From assembly GCF_019578655.1 (NCBI RefSeq), contig NC_063259.1, forward strand, positions 27,081,277 to 27,145,276: DNA of 64,000 nt. Reading direction: 5' to 3'. This document shows, one piece after another, positions 1 to 13,130 of the stretch; the first letter of the stretch is position 1, and every line of letters starts with the position of its first letter. This DNA comes from Ricinus communis. Its lineage: Eukaryota > Streptophyta > Magnoliopsida > Malpighiales > Euphorbiaceae. The notes beneath the pieces are model-generated. The model saw only the letters and a list, made by a program, of their open reading frames with translations. It was not told the DNA's origin and did no database searches. The translations under genes were made by a program, and so were the position numbers.

Positions 1-3000
1 GAATTGAGAAGCTCGGTGGCATGAAACTTGAATGTCCTCAAGGATCAAATCAGAGGAGCATGTATTTTGAGGAGAAGGAAAATAATAAATATTGATCACT
101 TTTATACCGAGACAGAGAGTGGCAAAGGTCCAGACTCAGCCACGTAAAGGACCTAATCATTTGGGAGAAGGATGAAGGAAAAGATATGGGTGTTTTCTTT
201 TTCTTTTTTAATAAAATAAAATAAAATGAAAATTCAAAGCTTTATTTGCACTATTATCTAGTGATGATCATCTCTTGAAAAGGAAGCTTAATTGTTGGTA
301 GATTGCGACAGAGAGGAAAGGACGGTGCCTTTATAGGAAAATACCAGTAGTTTCCACTCCCATTACATTTGATTTTGAGGTCTTGTAGTTTGTGTTTTTA
401 GACCCACAAAATTCAATACTCAAATAGGTGCAACCATCGCCAACCATTTGTATATTTATAATTCAACCATGTCACTTAAATACTATAATTATTTCCAGAT
501 TTTCTTTTTAATTATTGAATATTCCTAGTTATATATATTTACAAGATTATACAAGTTTTGCATCTGGTGACCTTACTTCTCTGTAAATTCTGGCAAAAAG
601 GGATCCCGAACAGGCTATTTATGAGACAACCCACAAAGATATCACTGCCAATTCCCAAACCTATGTTCCCTATAAGAACATCTTTGGCAGCCACCGGAGA
701 ATTTGAAGTAGACAGATTGGGGTATTAGGATAAATGTTCAAAGAAGAGATGTAGTCTTAATATGAAGCATGAGAAATCGGTTGAAGAAAACAAAATTGGT
801 AGGTAAAGTAGAGTCTTAATCTATCTTTTATTTCTTTTTGACTAAATAACATAACAACACAATGATACTCTCCATACGCAATCCTTTATAATTTATTAAG
901 ACCGACTAAATTGAATGGGACTCTCTTCATTTCCATTGGCTCTGCCTTTTCTTTTTATGGAAGAAGTTCCGAATTCACCCTCCCACTTTTGCATCTTGCG
1001 AATAAGGAAGCACACATCTTTTATTTAGTTTTTAATATGAAATATGGTCTAGACTATTTTTATGTTCAATTAAGTGTCCGAATTAATAAACTTATATTTA
1101 ATATGGTCTTTCTTACAAATTTCAAGTGACAATTTAACTTATTTTTATATTTAAAATAACTTAAATATTTGTACTTCTCATTATTTATTTACAAATTTTT
1201 GCTCTTATTTTCTTAATTATTTTGTATCATCTTTCTAATTTTTTTAGCATTATAAAAGAAATAAAAAAATATGGATTAACTTTTCTATTCATATTTCAAT
1301 AAAAGAATGAACTTGTTTATTGTTCTTATTATATATGAAAATATCTTTCTTTTCATAAAAATTTAGTACTATTCTCTCTTTTATCTATTTTTACTTATTA
1401 TTTTAAAAAATATATATATATTTTAAATATATTTTTTTAAAGTGAATAAAAAAAATAAAAAGAAATTACGTTTAGTTTCTTTAATTCTTTTAGTTGGATG
1501 AATGAGAAGAATAATTTTGAATACTAAAATAGTGAAAATTAGAAAATCAAAATACCAAATATGTAATCCTTCCTTTTTAATAGAAAGGTAAATATTTACT
1601 TTTGTGGTGTTCATCTGTTTCTACAGTAATGGCCAATGGGCATTAGACACTAGCCTCTTTCTTTTGTTGGGTAATGGTTCTGGTGCAGATTTAAATGACC
1701 CATCTCATGATAATTATTGACCCAGAAATAAATAAAATCAAATACTAAATAGAAAAGAAGAAATACTATTTTGAATAACATCTCCTTCATTATTTCTTGT
1801 CTAATAAGATTTGTAATTAGTGTGTCTAGAGGTACTCTTCCTAGCCTAACATATATTATATACTCAAGTACTTTATAGATAGGTAATCTCCAAGAGATTA
1901 AGGTGAAATCAAATTAATGTTAGTAAAGGACAATTATCATTTGTCAAGAGAAATGATCATCAAAATGCTAATCCCTTTTCCTTATAGTAATTAACTAATA
2001 TATATATATATGTACATATATAATGTTTTCTTTCTTTCAGAATCGGACAAGTTATTTTTCACGTGCGAGCCAAGATTTTGATGTCCCATCATCATCATCT
2101 TCTCATTCCAATAATATACTCAAAGATAATTAAAATTAATGTCAAATTAGTAGAGAAGGGATCCGCATGGAATTGGTGGTCTTTTCGATATTACAAATAT
2201 AAATAAATAAATAAGTAAAAGACAGAAAAATAAAAGTTAGGGCAGGAATTGTAGGTGTGTCGAGCTGGCTACGTATTTTCCAAGACCTTTTTCCTTTTAT
2301 TTATTTATTTTCTATTTTCTTTTTCGTTCATTTAATGTGTTTGGCGTTACTGTCGGTTATGGATATGGCCATGGAAGCTCCAATCATTTAATTTTTCCTT
2401 CACCTTAATATATACGGACACAACTTTTAATTCTTTTTCTTTCTAAATTTCGGTGCTTCTTCATAAAGTAGGAACCATCCTATGTTTGGGTATCCCTTTA
2501 AAAATATACGAGTTTCTAATCGAAATGGTTTCGATTATTTTTTAGAGAAATTTATAATTTTATTTTTAAGGATTGTTTGATAAAATTTGATTGGAAATAA
2601 TTTTATATATAAAAAATAATTTCTTTTAGCAGATTAAGTATGATAAAATATCTCATAATTTCACTGCTTTTAAAAAGTTTAAATTCGTAAAAATTTATTT
2701 TAATAAACCATTATTCTTATTATGTTATTTTTATATAATAATTTTAATTTTAAATTATTAATATTTAATGGTCAAATAACAGTATTCTATATTGTTAAAT
2801 TATAAATTTATATTATTTATAATAAATAATGTAATAAGGTGAACTTGGATACAGTCCAATCATATTGGACTTAACACAAATTTAAAGTTTAAATTTATTC
2901 GAACTTGGCTTATCTAAATGATAAAAAATAGAATAAAAAGTTTAAATGGGACCATATTCTTAATAAGTAATTATCAAATATATTGTTCATTAATTAATAT

Positions 3001-3129
3001 GAATGTTATTAATTTTATACTTTATATTTTGAAATTGTAACTTATTAAAAAAAATGTAATATATATATATATTTTTGAAGATAGGTGGCCATTTTTCTTT
3101 TAGAAGATAGGCGGGGCATTTTTCATCTA
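1..3129. other. Intergenic AT-rich DNA
   Basis: No supportable gene. The reading frames here are short, AT-driven and show no family resemblance. There are runs of A/T and short TA repeats (for example around 2000-2020 and 3059-3073). Confidence 0.6.
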
Positions 3130-3149
3130 ATATTGCAGAAGTTTTTGAT

Positions 3150-3380
3150 TTGAAGAATGGTGGGTTCACGAAAATCACAGTTGGAAATGGAGGCAAAAAT
3201 CTGTTGTCGATGCGTTTAACAGTGCAGCTGTTGATTTTTCTGAGATGGGTTGTCTTGGTAGAAAATGATATTAGAGATGTGAAGATCTCTTTCTCTAAGA
3301 GACGAGCAAATGGTGTGTGGGTAATGCCCTTGCAAAGGCTGCCCATTTTCTTTCTAGCAAGCTCCTACGTTTATTACAGC
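3150..3380 (+). pseudogene. Degenerate RNase H-like (RVT_3 type) retroelement fragment
   Basis: Pieces in alternating frames on the plus strand read like the C-terminal half of a plant RNase H-like (RVT_3) domain, as found at the end of non-LTR retrotransposon polyproteins and in related host genes. A piece near 3203-3270 reads VVDAFNSAAVDFSEMG. The next, near 3258-3320, reads DVKISFSKRRANG. The third, near 3325-3372, reads GNALAKAAHFLSS after another frame change. The order and spacing fit the family pattern ending in 'RRxANxVAHxLAKAA'. At least two frameshifts separate the pieces, so this is a dead fragment with no open gene. No reverse transcriptase or endonuclease region was found next to it. 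The family call rests on remembered motif shape. Confidence 0.55.
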
Positions 3381-3389
3381 AATTAATGA

Positions 3390-5214
3390 CTCAAAGAAAA
3401 CAATAATATATTTTAGAGAAAATACTATTGTTATTGACCAAAACAAACTTACATTTCCATTGTTGTATAATTGTTAGAAAATATATTCTTTTTTAGGTTG
3501 GATGGAATATAAATATTAATATATTTTTAGGCTGTATAATTTCTTTATGCCATTGTTGCTTCTTCTATAATGAGTGGTCATTTAAGTTCTTTCTATACGA
3601 GTAGTAAAGACATTATTTATATTCAAATAATAATACTACTTATGAAAAAAAATGTGGCATAGTATTAGAGCTGTTCTTTCACAAATTTACAATCAATCAT
3701 TTTTTGAGTTTTGAAATAGTATGTAATTGATTCAATTAAGGAATCGTGAATAGTCATTGATTCGACCGGCACATAAGAATCAAAAATTTAAATTTTTATT
3801 GGATAGTTTCTGAAAAAGTGTTAGAAAGAAATCGTTAGAAATAGAAATTTTTATTATTTAATATTAATTTTTATCTCATTATTTAAATATCTATATTTCT
3901 TTTAAAAAAGAAAAAAAACTCAATTTAATTACTACCATCGTGACTACAATTTTATTATTCTAAGACTAATCTCATTTGAGTTTGATTAGAATTCGAGCTT
4001 CCGTGTTTAAGATTTAAATAGAAAACTATTATTCAAATATCATGTAATGAGATTAAATAAAAGTAAGAACTGCTTGATTCAAGTTGTCTCTTGATGTCAA
4101 CTATTCAACTTATTGTTCGAATTCAATTGAATTAAAAGAAGATTAACTCAAATAATTTGCTAGTTGAATTTGGATATGACTCACAAGTAATATTTCTTAT
4201 TTATTGTCCTACTTTAAGTTTCCTATTTCTTGTCTTGTAGCCCTACTTCCTGCTAGTTGTTAGTAGTAATAACACTCTTCTGTGACCACCTACATTAATT
4301 TTGTTGATTTTGGTGGTAAGTTAACCCATAGAGTTGCTTTAATATTATTTTGAGTAATTTAAAATTAGAGCAATAACTTAAAATTGGATCCTTTCAAAAT
4401 GCGATTAAACATATATGAAAATAATTAACTTTTACTTAATAATTATAAGTTTATGATTTTTATTTATAAATCACTTAGAATTTAAAAGTTTTAGCTCTAA
4501 ATAAGGATTTTTCTTTTAATTTTTAAATTTATTATCGGACACTCAATAATAATCCAGCACATACTCAAATATTTTACAATATCTAATAAAAAACAATTTT
4601 AAAAGTTGATGATTTATAATTCTAATTATAAAGTGAGATTTTGTGTTTTAGTAAATAAGTATAAAAGCATATATATGTATTGAGGTTAGGACCTGTGATT
4701 TTGGTTGCCTATAGTTCAAATCTTAAAAATGAATGCATCATCATATTCAGTCCGCGGTTCATAGACAAAACATAATCATCATATCCTATAAAAAGTAGTT
4801 TATCATTATAAATATTTTTCATTTTGATTTTTTATTTAAAAATCTGTATACGTATAAAATTTGACAACTATTAAATACAATATTATATAATTTAATAAAA
4901 AGGTATATTAATTAATATATCTATTAAATTAATATTATATATGCAGAATTATTTTAAAATCATTGCATATAACAAAAGTCTTTTCAATCGTTCGTAACTC
5001 AATAATTCAATAGACAAGTTTAGAAGACTAAAATTAAGATCTTCATATTCCCCAAAAAAGGTTTTCTATAATGAAAAATAGGACAAAGAATTTTTCCAAC
5101 ATATTATAGGAAAACTAAAAATTATATATTTGGCCAATATGGACTAACTAAAACAAAAATATGTTGTCAAATATTGATTAGTAATAAGTTGAGCAAATCA
5201 AACCATACATGTTA
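3390..5214. other. Intergenic AT-rich DNA
   Basis: No gene seen. Long A/T-rich stretches with only short, stop-riddled frames. Confidence 0.6.
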
Positions 5215-5450
5215 TCACAGTTCGTAAATTTTTTCTTTTCGCACGAAGATTTAGAAGCCCAAAAAGCCTCTAAAGTTCGCGCCGCACAATTAGTTGATAG
5301 AAAGACCAGGCCCGTAATAATACAAATACATAGGGCAGTCCAACAGATACACGACCTCTGTAGGTGAGGTGAACTCCTTCTTAAAGAGTCAAAAATACAT
5401 AGTGGATGGAGGCGGCCTCTCTTATGCACTAGTGTCGGCCGCCTTTATCA
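5215..5450. other. Unexplained GC-richer block with short inverted repeat
   Basis: About 235 bp with clearly higher GC than the flanks. It holds a perfect 8-bp inverted repeat, AGGCGGCC at 5410-5417 and GGCCGCCT at 5437-5444, around a 19-base loop. An 83-codon minus-strand frame crosses it (5178-5429) but resembles no protein I know. A 20-base poly-T run lies at 5495-5514. It may be a relic of a transposable element; I cannot name one. Confidence 0.3.
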
Positions 5451-5514
5451 TCTTTGCTTTATATTATTATTAAACTCAACATCTATAAAAAGTCTTTTTT
5501 TTTTTTTTTTTTTT

Positions 5515-6723
5515 AATTCTTGAAAAATGAAACCCAATGTGGCCCTCCGTTACACTTTGCATATAATAATATACGGCAGAAAACTCGAATGAAAAGTTTT
5601 TTATTTATGTATATAATTATTTTAATAAAAAAAGAAACATGATTTTAATGCATTCTCCTGCTTACAGTAACTGGTAACATGTGTGAATGCATGCTCATAT
5701 TTATTATCTTCCCAGTAATTTCTCCTGAAGGAAAGCGACCCTATATTATTGTTATCGTACACCTTTTTCTTTTCCATTATAATTTCCTAACCAAGAGTAT
5801 GCTCCTCATTTCAAATATGCAGCCTCCAAATGATGGGATGCCCTTAATTCTTTTTTGATATTTTTAGAAATATTTTAAAATTAATAAGAAAACATCGTTA
5901 TTGTTCTTACTATGTAAATCTTTCTCTTTAAAAATACTTTTTATTAAAACTTTTTTTTATAGATTTATGGTGTGGTTAATTATTTTTCAGTTTTTTTTTT
6001 AATTTTTCTTAATTATTTTATTTAAAACAACAAAATTTTAGTTTAAAATAAATAAAAAAAAATCGTAATTTTGATATTTTAACATACTAAAAATAAAAAA
6101 AGAATATAGGTTATTCTTTTTTCTTTTTATATACACAACAGAAAAAAAATTGAATTGATAAATAAAGTTAAATTTGAAAAGATACATTTGACACAACTAT
6201 AGAAAAGCATGTAGTTTGTAATTGTTGTAAAAATTTGGTGCAAACAATAATGAAATACAAAATGTAAATAATATCAAAATGGTGCAAAGAGACATAAGGT
6301 TTGACTTACAAGGCAACCCCATAAAATTAGAGTATTATTATTAAAAGGACACAGATATGTAACTGTATTCTTACTCATGACTTCTAGACTTGGTTTTCAT
6401 TTAACTCAACCATTTTTCTTTTTTATTCAATTTATATATATATTATATTATATTTTTCTTTTATAAATATTTCTACACATAGAGATATCTTAAAAACCAA
6501 TCCAGTACAATGCAAAAGCAGCACCGGATTTGCGTAAAACCCACTTGATTGCTTCACCTTCCTCATCTCTCTCTCCTTATTAATTAACTTGAATCCTAAG
6601 TATGATTTAGTCCTCTTCTCTTTAAATCATCATAAAATGTTTCTTGATTTTTCTCCTCTTCCAACATAAAATAAATTTAGGAAAACAAAAACACTGTACC
6701 CACTTCCTCTCTAACTATCTATC
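5515..6723. other. Upstream region of the MYB gene
   Basis: No coding signal. AT-rich DNA leading into the MYB promoter. Confidence 0.5.
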
Positions 6724-6735
6724 TATATATATATA
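6724..6735 (+). promoter_or_regulatory. Possible TATA box of the MYB gene
   Basis: An alternating TA run lies 125 bp before the MYB ATG, a usual distance for a plant TATA element. Similar TA runs are common here, so the call is tentative. Confidence 0.35.
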
Positions 6736-6859
6736 CACATGTTCAGATCATCAACTGACCTTCCTTCTTAGTTGATAGCTACTTATTTAAGATTGTTTCA
6801 CTTGCAAAAAAGAAAAAAAATAACACTGTCCTCCCCAAGCTATAATCTTTCAGGCAAAA

Positions 6860-8199
6860 ATGAGGAGACATTCTTGCTGCTTAAAGCAAAAATTAAGGAA
6901 AGGTTTATGGTCACCAGAAGAAGATGAGAAACTCTACAATTACATTACTAGATTTGGCGTTGGCTGCTGGAGTTCTGTTCCTAAGTTAGCTGGTAATAAT
7001 TGTTTTTTTTATCTTTACATTTTCTTGAGTAAATTACATTAATTTTTGTTCTTGAAAGAGAAATTAATTTTGATTTTTTTTACTGTTTGATTACTGCAGG
7101 TCTGCAAAGGTGTGGAAAGAGTTGCAGATTGAGATGGATTAACTACTTAAGACCTGACCTTAAGAGAGGAATGTTCTCGCAGCAAGAAGAGGATCTTATA
7201 ATCAGTCTTCATGAAGTTTTGGGTAACAGGTATACTCAAGAACTTAATCTTTGATCAAAATTCAGAAATGGGCACTCTCATTTCTTCAAGTCATGATTGA
7301 GTTCTGGGATTTATGCAAATTGCAGATGGGCTCAAATTGCAGCGCAGTTACCTGGAAGAACAGATAATGAGATAAAGAATTTCTGGAATTCTTGTTTAAA
7401 GAAGAAGCTTATGAAACAAGGTATAGACCCAACAACCCACAAGCCAATAATTACTGGTCATGAAACGGAAGTGAAAGACGAGAGGGACTGTATGGATCAT
7501 AAGGAATCAATATCCTTGCAAATACCACAGTCTAAAGGGCTACTATCATCATCATCATCATCAATTATATCAAACGTACAGGAGCCAACATTTCTCATTA
7601 ACGATACAACAACTTACTATAGCAATGGCTTAACAGAAACTTCAAGAGAACAATTCATCATGGCCAACAGCAACAACAACAAGAAGCAAGCTTACGATCC
7701 CTTATCATACTTTGAGTTTCCTGCTAGTGTCGAGCCAGGTGGGTATAATTATAATAATAACTCAACTATAAGAATGTTTGATCAAAATCAATTCGAAACG
7801 AGCTCAAACTTTGCATTCACTTCGATGCCAAGTTTAGCAAGTTTTGATCATGGAAGCATAAGCGCAACGGATTTCTCTGACAGTTCAGCTTCGAGATTGA
7901 GTTCCATGTTCTTGAACGATCAAGCAAAAGAAAGTTCAAGCAATAGCTCAAACATAAGCAATTACACGGGATATCACATTAACAAAATGGTGGAGGATAA
8001 TGCAGCTTTCTCTTGGGATACTGATAATAAATTTGACGCGATGTTTCAGTTTCCAGTGAACGGAATCAAGACTGAAGAATTGAGGCAGAGTTCACGGCAA
8101 GATACTCAGCATTCAGTAGATTTCAGTAGCTATCCGTTAACGTCGCTGTCAGAAGATCTAACAGGCGCAAATTTTGATGTCTTCCACCAGATATCATGA
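6860..8199 (+). CDS. R2R3-MYB transcription factor (MYB86/MYB61-like)
   Basis: Three exons, 6860-6992, 7100-7229 and 7326-8199, join in frame to 378 residues. Both introns (107 and 96 nt) are GT-AG and sit at the standard R2R3-MYB positions: G45 is split by intron 1 and R88 by intron 2. The R2 repeat has Trp 17, 37 and 57. R3 has Phe 70 and Trp 89 and 108. These are the hydrophobic-core residues of the two DNA-binding helix-turn-helix repeats. The start MRRHSCC and the post-[12 protein letters not shown] segment place it near the MYB61/MYB50/MYB86 group (subgroup 13). In that group members act in the nucleus on secondary wall, lignin, mucilage or stomatal programmes; that role is family inference. 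The C-terminal region is rich in Ser and Asn, as in activation domains, with a Ser run from (TCA)n at about 7549-7562. The exact orthologue is not settled. Confidence 0.93.
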
Positions 8200-11100
8200 A
8201 CTGTAAATTCATTCTTTTTTCCTTTTAGAAAAAAAAAAGAAAGAAAATTACCTTCTCTTATGTCTCTTTAAACAAATACATGAGATGTTGATAGTACAGG
8301 AGTGTTTGAGATTCTTCATTTTCATATTTTTTTAATTGTTAACGAAATGATCGATCAAGATCGAAAAAGACTAAGCTGATATATCTTTGTTTTTTTTTTT
8401 TCTTTTAATGATTTGTGTATTTTGTTTTCACTTTTGATGTATTAATTTGTTTCAGTTGGAAAAAATAATGTACCAAAAATTTTTAAAGAGTGAAAACTAA
8501 TTTTTGTGGTCTTAATTATCTTTATTTTGTAGTTGTGAAGCTAACTAATTATGATAATTATATGAAGTATGGTGGTACTCTCATGCTTAGTGTAAAATAT
8601 ATGTCCTTTTCCGGCTTAAGGAATACCAAATTTAGATCAAGAAACTATACTACCAAACTACAGATTTGCAGCTAGTCTTTTCTGATACAAAGTTGAAGGA
8701 TTTTCTTCTTTTTTTTCTTTTCTTTTTTTTTTTTCATTTCCTTTCATCATCATTACGACAGGAGACATATTGATACATAGTGTACAACCAGCATTAATTG
8801 AATGTGAAGGTAATAAGAGATAGAAAGGCTAGGTGTGGGGTAGGGTTTAGATTGTGAAATCTGGAAGAGGGTGTGGCAGAATTTTAATTAAATAAGATTA
8901 TCTGGGTCTATGCTCATATCTAATAGCTGATTTCTTAGCATATGATCCAGCTGCTACATCAGGCCCCTCCATGCATGTTTTGGCGAGTCCCTCCAAAAGG
9001 CTAATATTGGTTTGGCTGTCCTCTCTCCATTATTGGAGAGAGAAGAGGAGAAAGGGGCAAGCAAGGGTCAACCATAGTGTCATGAATCGCAATACAAGAT
9101 CTAGAAATGTTCAATCATGTACCTCTGGTTCTAAATGCTTCTCTGCAATTTATCATAAAAAAGTACTAACCGCCATAACTCAATTGTGCTCTCGTTTTTG
9201 CTTGTTTCAAAGAAAACCCATATAGGCCACAAGCTTCTACATACCATAATGCTATCGATAGAAAATGGGTAAAGCATGAACCCATCAAAATCTATTTATA
9301 AGCCTAAGTTGCATAAAAAAAGAAGCCGTACGTACATGTCCTTTCAAGTTTGGAGTGTCAAGTCTGTAATTCATGCGTGTGAAAGATACCTAAACAGAAA
9401 AGAGGAAGCAAGATTGCTCAGAAACCAAAACAGTACCATCATTATTTATATCAGGAAGAGAGAGTAACTATATATCGTACTTATGACTACAAAGATAGAT
9501 ATAGCTTGCTTGTGCCGCGCGGTGGTGGGTCAATTAACGGCAAAAAAGAATCCTGCTCAAAACTCGTACCTAGGAAGGAATGACAAACACTATATTAAAA
9601 AAAAAAAGTCTGCGTTGCGCCTCCACTAACCTTGGAGTAACGTGGTCGGGACCAAGTTCTTAACGATAAATAAAATTTGCTCTGCAATTAGATATATATT
9701 TATATATATATATATATATGACTTTCTTATTGCTACAGAGGCTAGCTAAGTTTTAGATTTAAGAAAAGAAAAGAAATTAGAGTCCTTTTTTTTTTGTCTC
9801 CCAATTTAGAGTTTTTCCTCGGGTGGCTATTGTGGCCCTTCTTTTGCTCTCTATGCCTATTTAATATTAATTTTGCGTTTTAGTGTACCTGATTGTACCT
9901 GTTGAGTTTTTATTGGTGATTTATTACAGAGCTTTATTTTAATAGTTCATTTGGGAGTTTGTCAATTGATGAACATGAGGAAGAGGAAGGAAGAGCTATT
10001 GGAGTTATTGTGGAGTTTGGGTTGCAGTCAATCCTCTTTAGATCATTTGTTTTGCTTGTTCGACTTTACTATTGCTGGGGTGATGCGCGGTGGTCAAGCA
10101 TTTGATGGTGCATTAGACTATCTCCATTGTTTCTGATAATCTTTGGTGGTCGTGCTTCATTGAGAAAATCTAGGCTTGAAGACTGGAGATGCGATAGAAA
10201 TTTGGTGTCTTCAGGAGGATGGGTTGGTGGTCTCTGACTTCAACCGTCATTAGAGCTCTTGAAAGAAGAAGATGGATTCTTTTGGTGATAAATTTTATAG
10301 TAAGAAGCTTATTAGCATTTCTTTTTAATGTTTGTAGGCTTTGGTGCCATGTGTTTTTTGAGCTTTAAGCTCGTTTTTTGTTTTATGAATGTTAGGCCCT
10401 TATATTTATTTGTTTGGTACTCTAGGTTGGGGTAGTTCCTTATGTTATATTATGATCTTTCTTGTATCTTTATCAATCTTGGCATTCTTTAATTCAACTG
10501 TTTCTTTAATTGTGATTTTCTTTTTCTGAAAAAAGAAAAAGAGCTAGGGCTAGCTAGAGGTTGACTTTTGGTAGAGCAACCCCAATCTTAGTTGTTGAAT
10601 TACTAATTTGTATAGACTTGAATTTGCCAAATGGTATCAGTAATCTGGCTTTAGTGCGAGGGACAATATCTGAAGCTATTCAATATGACTAACTACGGCA
10701 TAGATAGAAGTATAAGGTAAGTACCCACATATTTAATTTGATGCAAATGCATATATGTTTGAGTGTAGATGAAAATTTTAATATATTATAATTAAAAATA
10801 TTATAAAACACTAATATTTAAATGCAGTACACATGCATAAATTTTCAACTGTAACAAAAAAATGTTGATTCGGTTTAAATGCAATAGGAATTTATTGATA
10901 TTTGACAAGTAATAATACGAATCATTATGCCTCCAAAAGAGTGAAACTCCTTAAATTCACAAAAGAAAATTAAAATAAATAGACAACACACTTGGTTTGT
11001 TTGGACCTGAAAGTTACTGCACTGCCAAAAGTAAGAATATGAAAGATGGTGATAGCCATAAAAAATTAAAAAAAAATAAAAATTTAGTCACAATCTGTGG

Positions 11101-13130
11101 TGTTTTCCATACATGTGAAGCCGATAGCTTACTAATAATAACAATGATAATAGCAATAATTACAATAATAAAAAATATTGCTGAATCCTGACCCCATTTC
11201 ATGATGGTTGCTCAAAGTAAAAAAAAATAAAAAAATGTTTTGTGATTGTACAAGTTTTTAGGCGGAAATGCAGCTTAAATTTTGACTGGTTAAACGAACT
11301 AACCTATAATACCTTTTACATCAAAGTTCTCAACAAAGCTCAGTAAGTATTTATGATGAGCTTTGTTTTTGTTGACAACTTATTGTCATGGCATGGCAAG
11401 TCAAACCAAGCTCATTATTAAAAGAATAAAAGATAAAAAATTATTCTATATGTAGTTCAGTGTTAATTTAAGATTTGAGTTTAAGATTAAAGTTTATTGA
11501 TATATAGTTACTAATTAATGAAATTTAGAAATTAATATTTTTTTCATTACATTTGGTAATACATATAAACAAATGAAATCCTGATCTTCTTCACATGTAC
11601 AATATGCTGCCGACAACCCTGTAGTTCTCTTTATTAAATAAAACAATTACAACATGTGGTAAACAAAAAATAATAAAAAGAGAACAGGGAAACTTAAGAA
11701 GGGGCCAAAAACAAAGTAAATGGACATATAAAGGAGGAAGAAGAAAAGGTGATGTAGTAAACAATGTACAGATAATGGTGTCTCCTTCTTAGTCAAATAA
11801 CGAGCTCCGACAAGAGAAATTGGTTTGCCTTTTCTTTACTTTTATTAATAATATCATAAAATGATAGCTGCTGCTGATGATTTTGAGATTTTGTTTATTT
11901 ATTTATTTTTCAAATGGTAAGAACTACGCCGACAAGAAATGCATCATTGGTAACTTAAAAAGAAATGTCTCATTTCAATACCACAACTTTGAAAATGTTC
12001 ATGAATCTAATTAGAAGATCTATCACTATTCGAATCTGCTTTATATATATGTATATATAATTAATATTCACCTCTGAGATTATTTTCTTTTCTTTTACTA
12101 AGATAATTAATTAGTGACTTTTACTATGGTAGAAGGCAATCCTAGATATTTAATTAAATCCCATGTTTTGACTAGATTTTGTCCAATTTGGTGACCTATG
12201 CCACTAGAGAATGTCTGTAGAAAGATAAAGCAGGCTAACAAAAAGAGGCACTGCTTTAGTTCTTTTTGGGTTGACTTTGATAATATTTACATATATAATT
12301 TGTTTTATGTTTGTGTAATATGATTGAATTATACATTTCGGTCCAAAGAGTTTCCTTATAATCTGTTCAAAATTACTTGTAACAGCACTGATTTCCACTC
12401 CTTAAGAGAAATTCAAAGCAATCAATAATGCTATTCAAACTAATATTTCGTACCATCTAATGTGTATTACAGAATTGATAAATACAAAAAAGAAACACGT
12501 TAATCCATACAAAATTTATCATTATTTTATTTTTATTCTGATTCTTTTAGAAGAAATAACATTGATTATAGTTGAAAGAAGCATGTTGAACGTTTTTTTT
12601 TTTTTGTTAATTTTCAAAGTATATATTTAAAATCCACAAATTGTGGTTTTAGCATTGTTTAAGCTTAGCATGATGAGGTCTACTGAAAAGGACGAGCTTC
12701 ATATAATAATGTTACTCAAGAACCCTGGTCCCAACCCTATAATAATTACTTGAAAACTCTTAAGTCCAAGTTATTATTGTTGAAGTCCTTTTCACATATC
12801 ACCTGCCGCCCGATCCAAAATATTTATACCAATGGACAATAATATTCTTAAAGATTTTAATAAATTGGTAATTTTAATATTTTAGTTCAACAAGAATTTA
12901 ATCTAAGAACTTAAAATCTTATAACATCATATTTAAATAATGGTATAATATGAACCTTACAAATGAATCAAATTCCATACATAATAGTATAACATTAACT
13001 TCATAAATAATCCTAAGCCAACTAAACTCTAATCTCATATGAAATGCTAAAAGCACACGAGAGGGCTGACATCATATTATAAACTCTTAGAAATTGACAA
13101 CATTTTTTTGAGGTATGTACTATTAGTTGG
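8200..13130. other. Gene-poor intergenic stretch
   Basis: No gene supported. Small open frames (for example 8971-9225 and 9951-10136) match nothing I recognise. The stretch 9900-10560 is T-rich with a 3'-UTR-like texture and could be a retroelement tail, but no coding part is visible. A short imperfect hairpin lies at 11324-11381. Confidence 0.5.
11324..11381. repeat. Short imperfect inverted repeat
   Basis: The left arm AAGTTCTCAACAAAGCTCA pairs with a right arm ending GTTGACAACTT. The right arm has about six extra bases and the loop is about 14 nt. It could be a miniature transposon remnant or a chance hairpin. Confidence 0.4.

Noticed and set aside
2990..3346. 118-codon minus-strand open frame
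   Set aside because: Antisense to the RNase H-like remnant, which gives better motif matches on the plus strand.
9951..10560. Possible LINE 3' end
   Set aside because: T-rich, UTR-like texture but no reverse transcriptase, no poly-A tail and no target duplication; too weak to annotate as an element.
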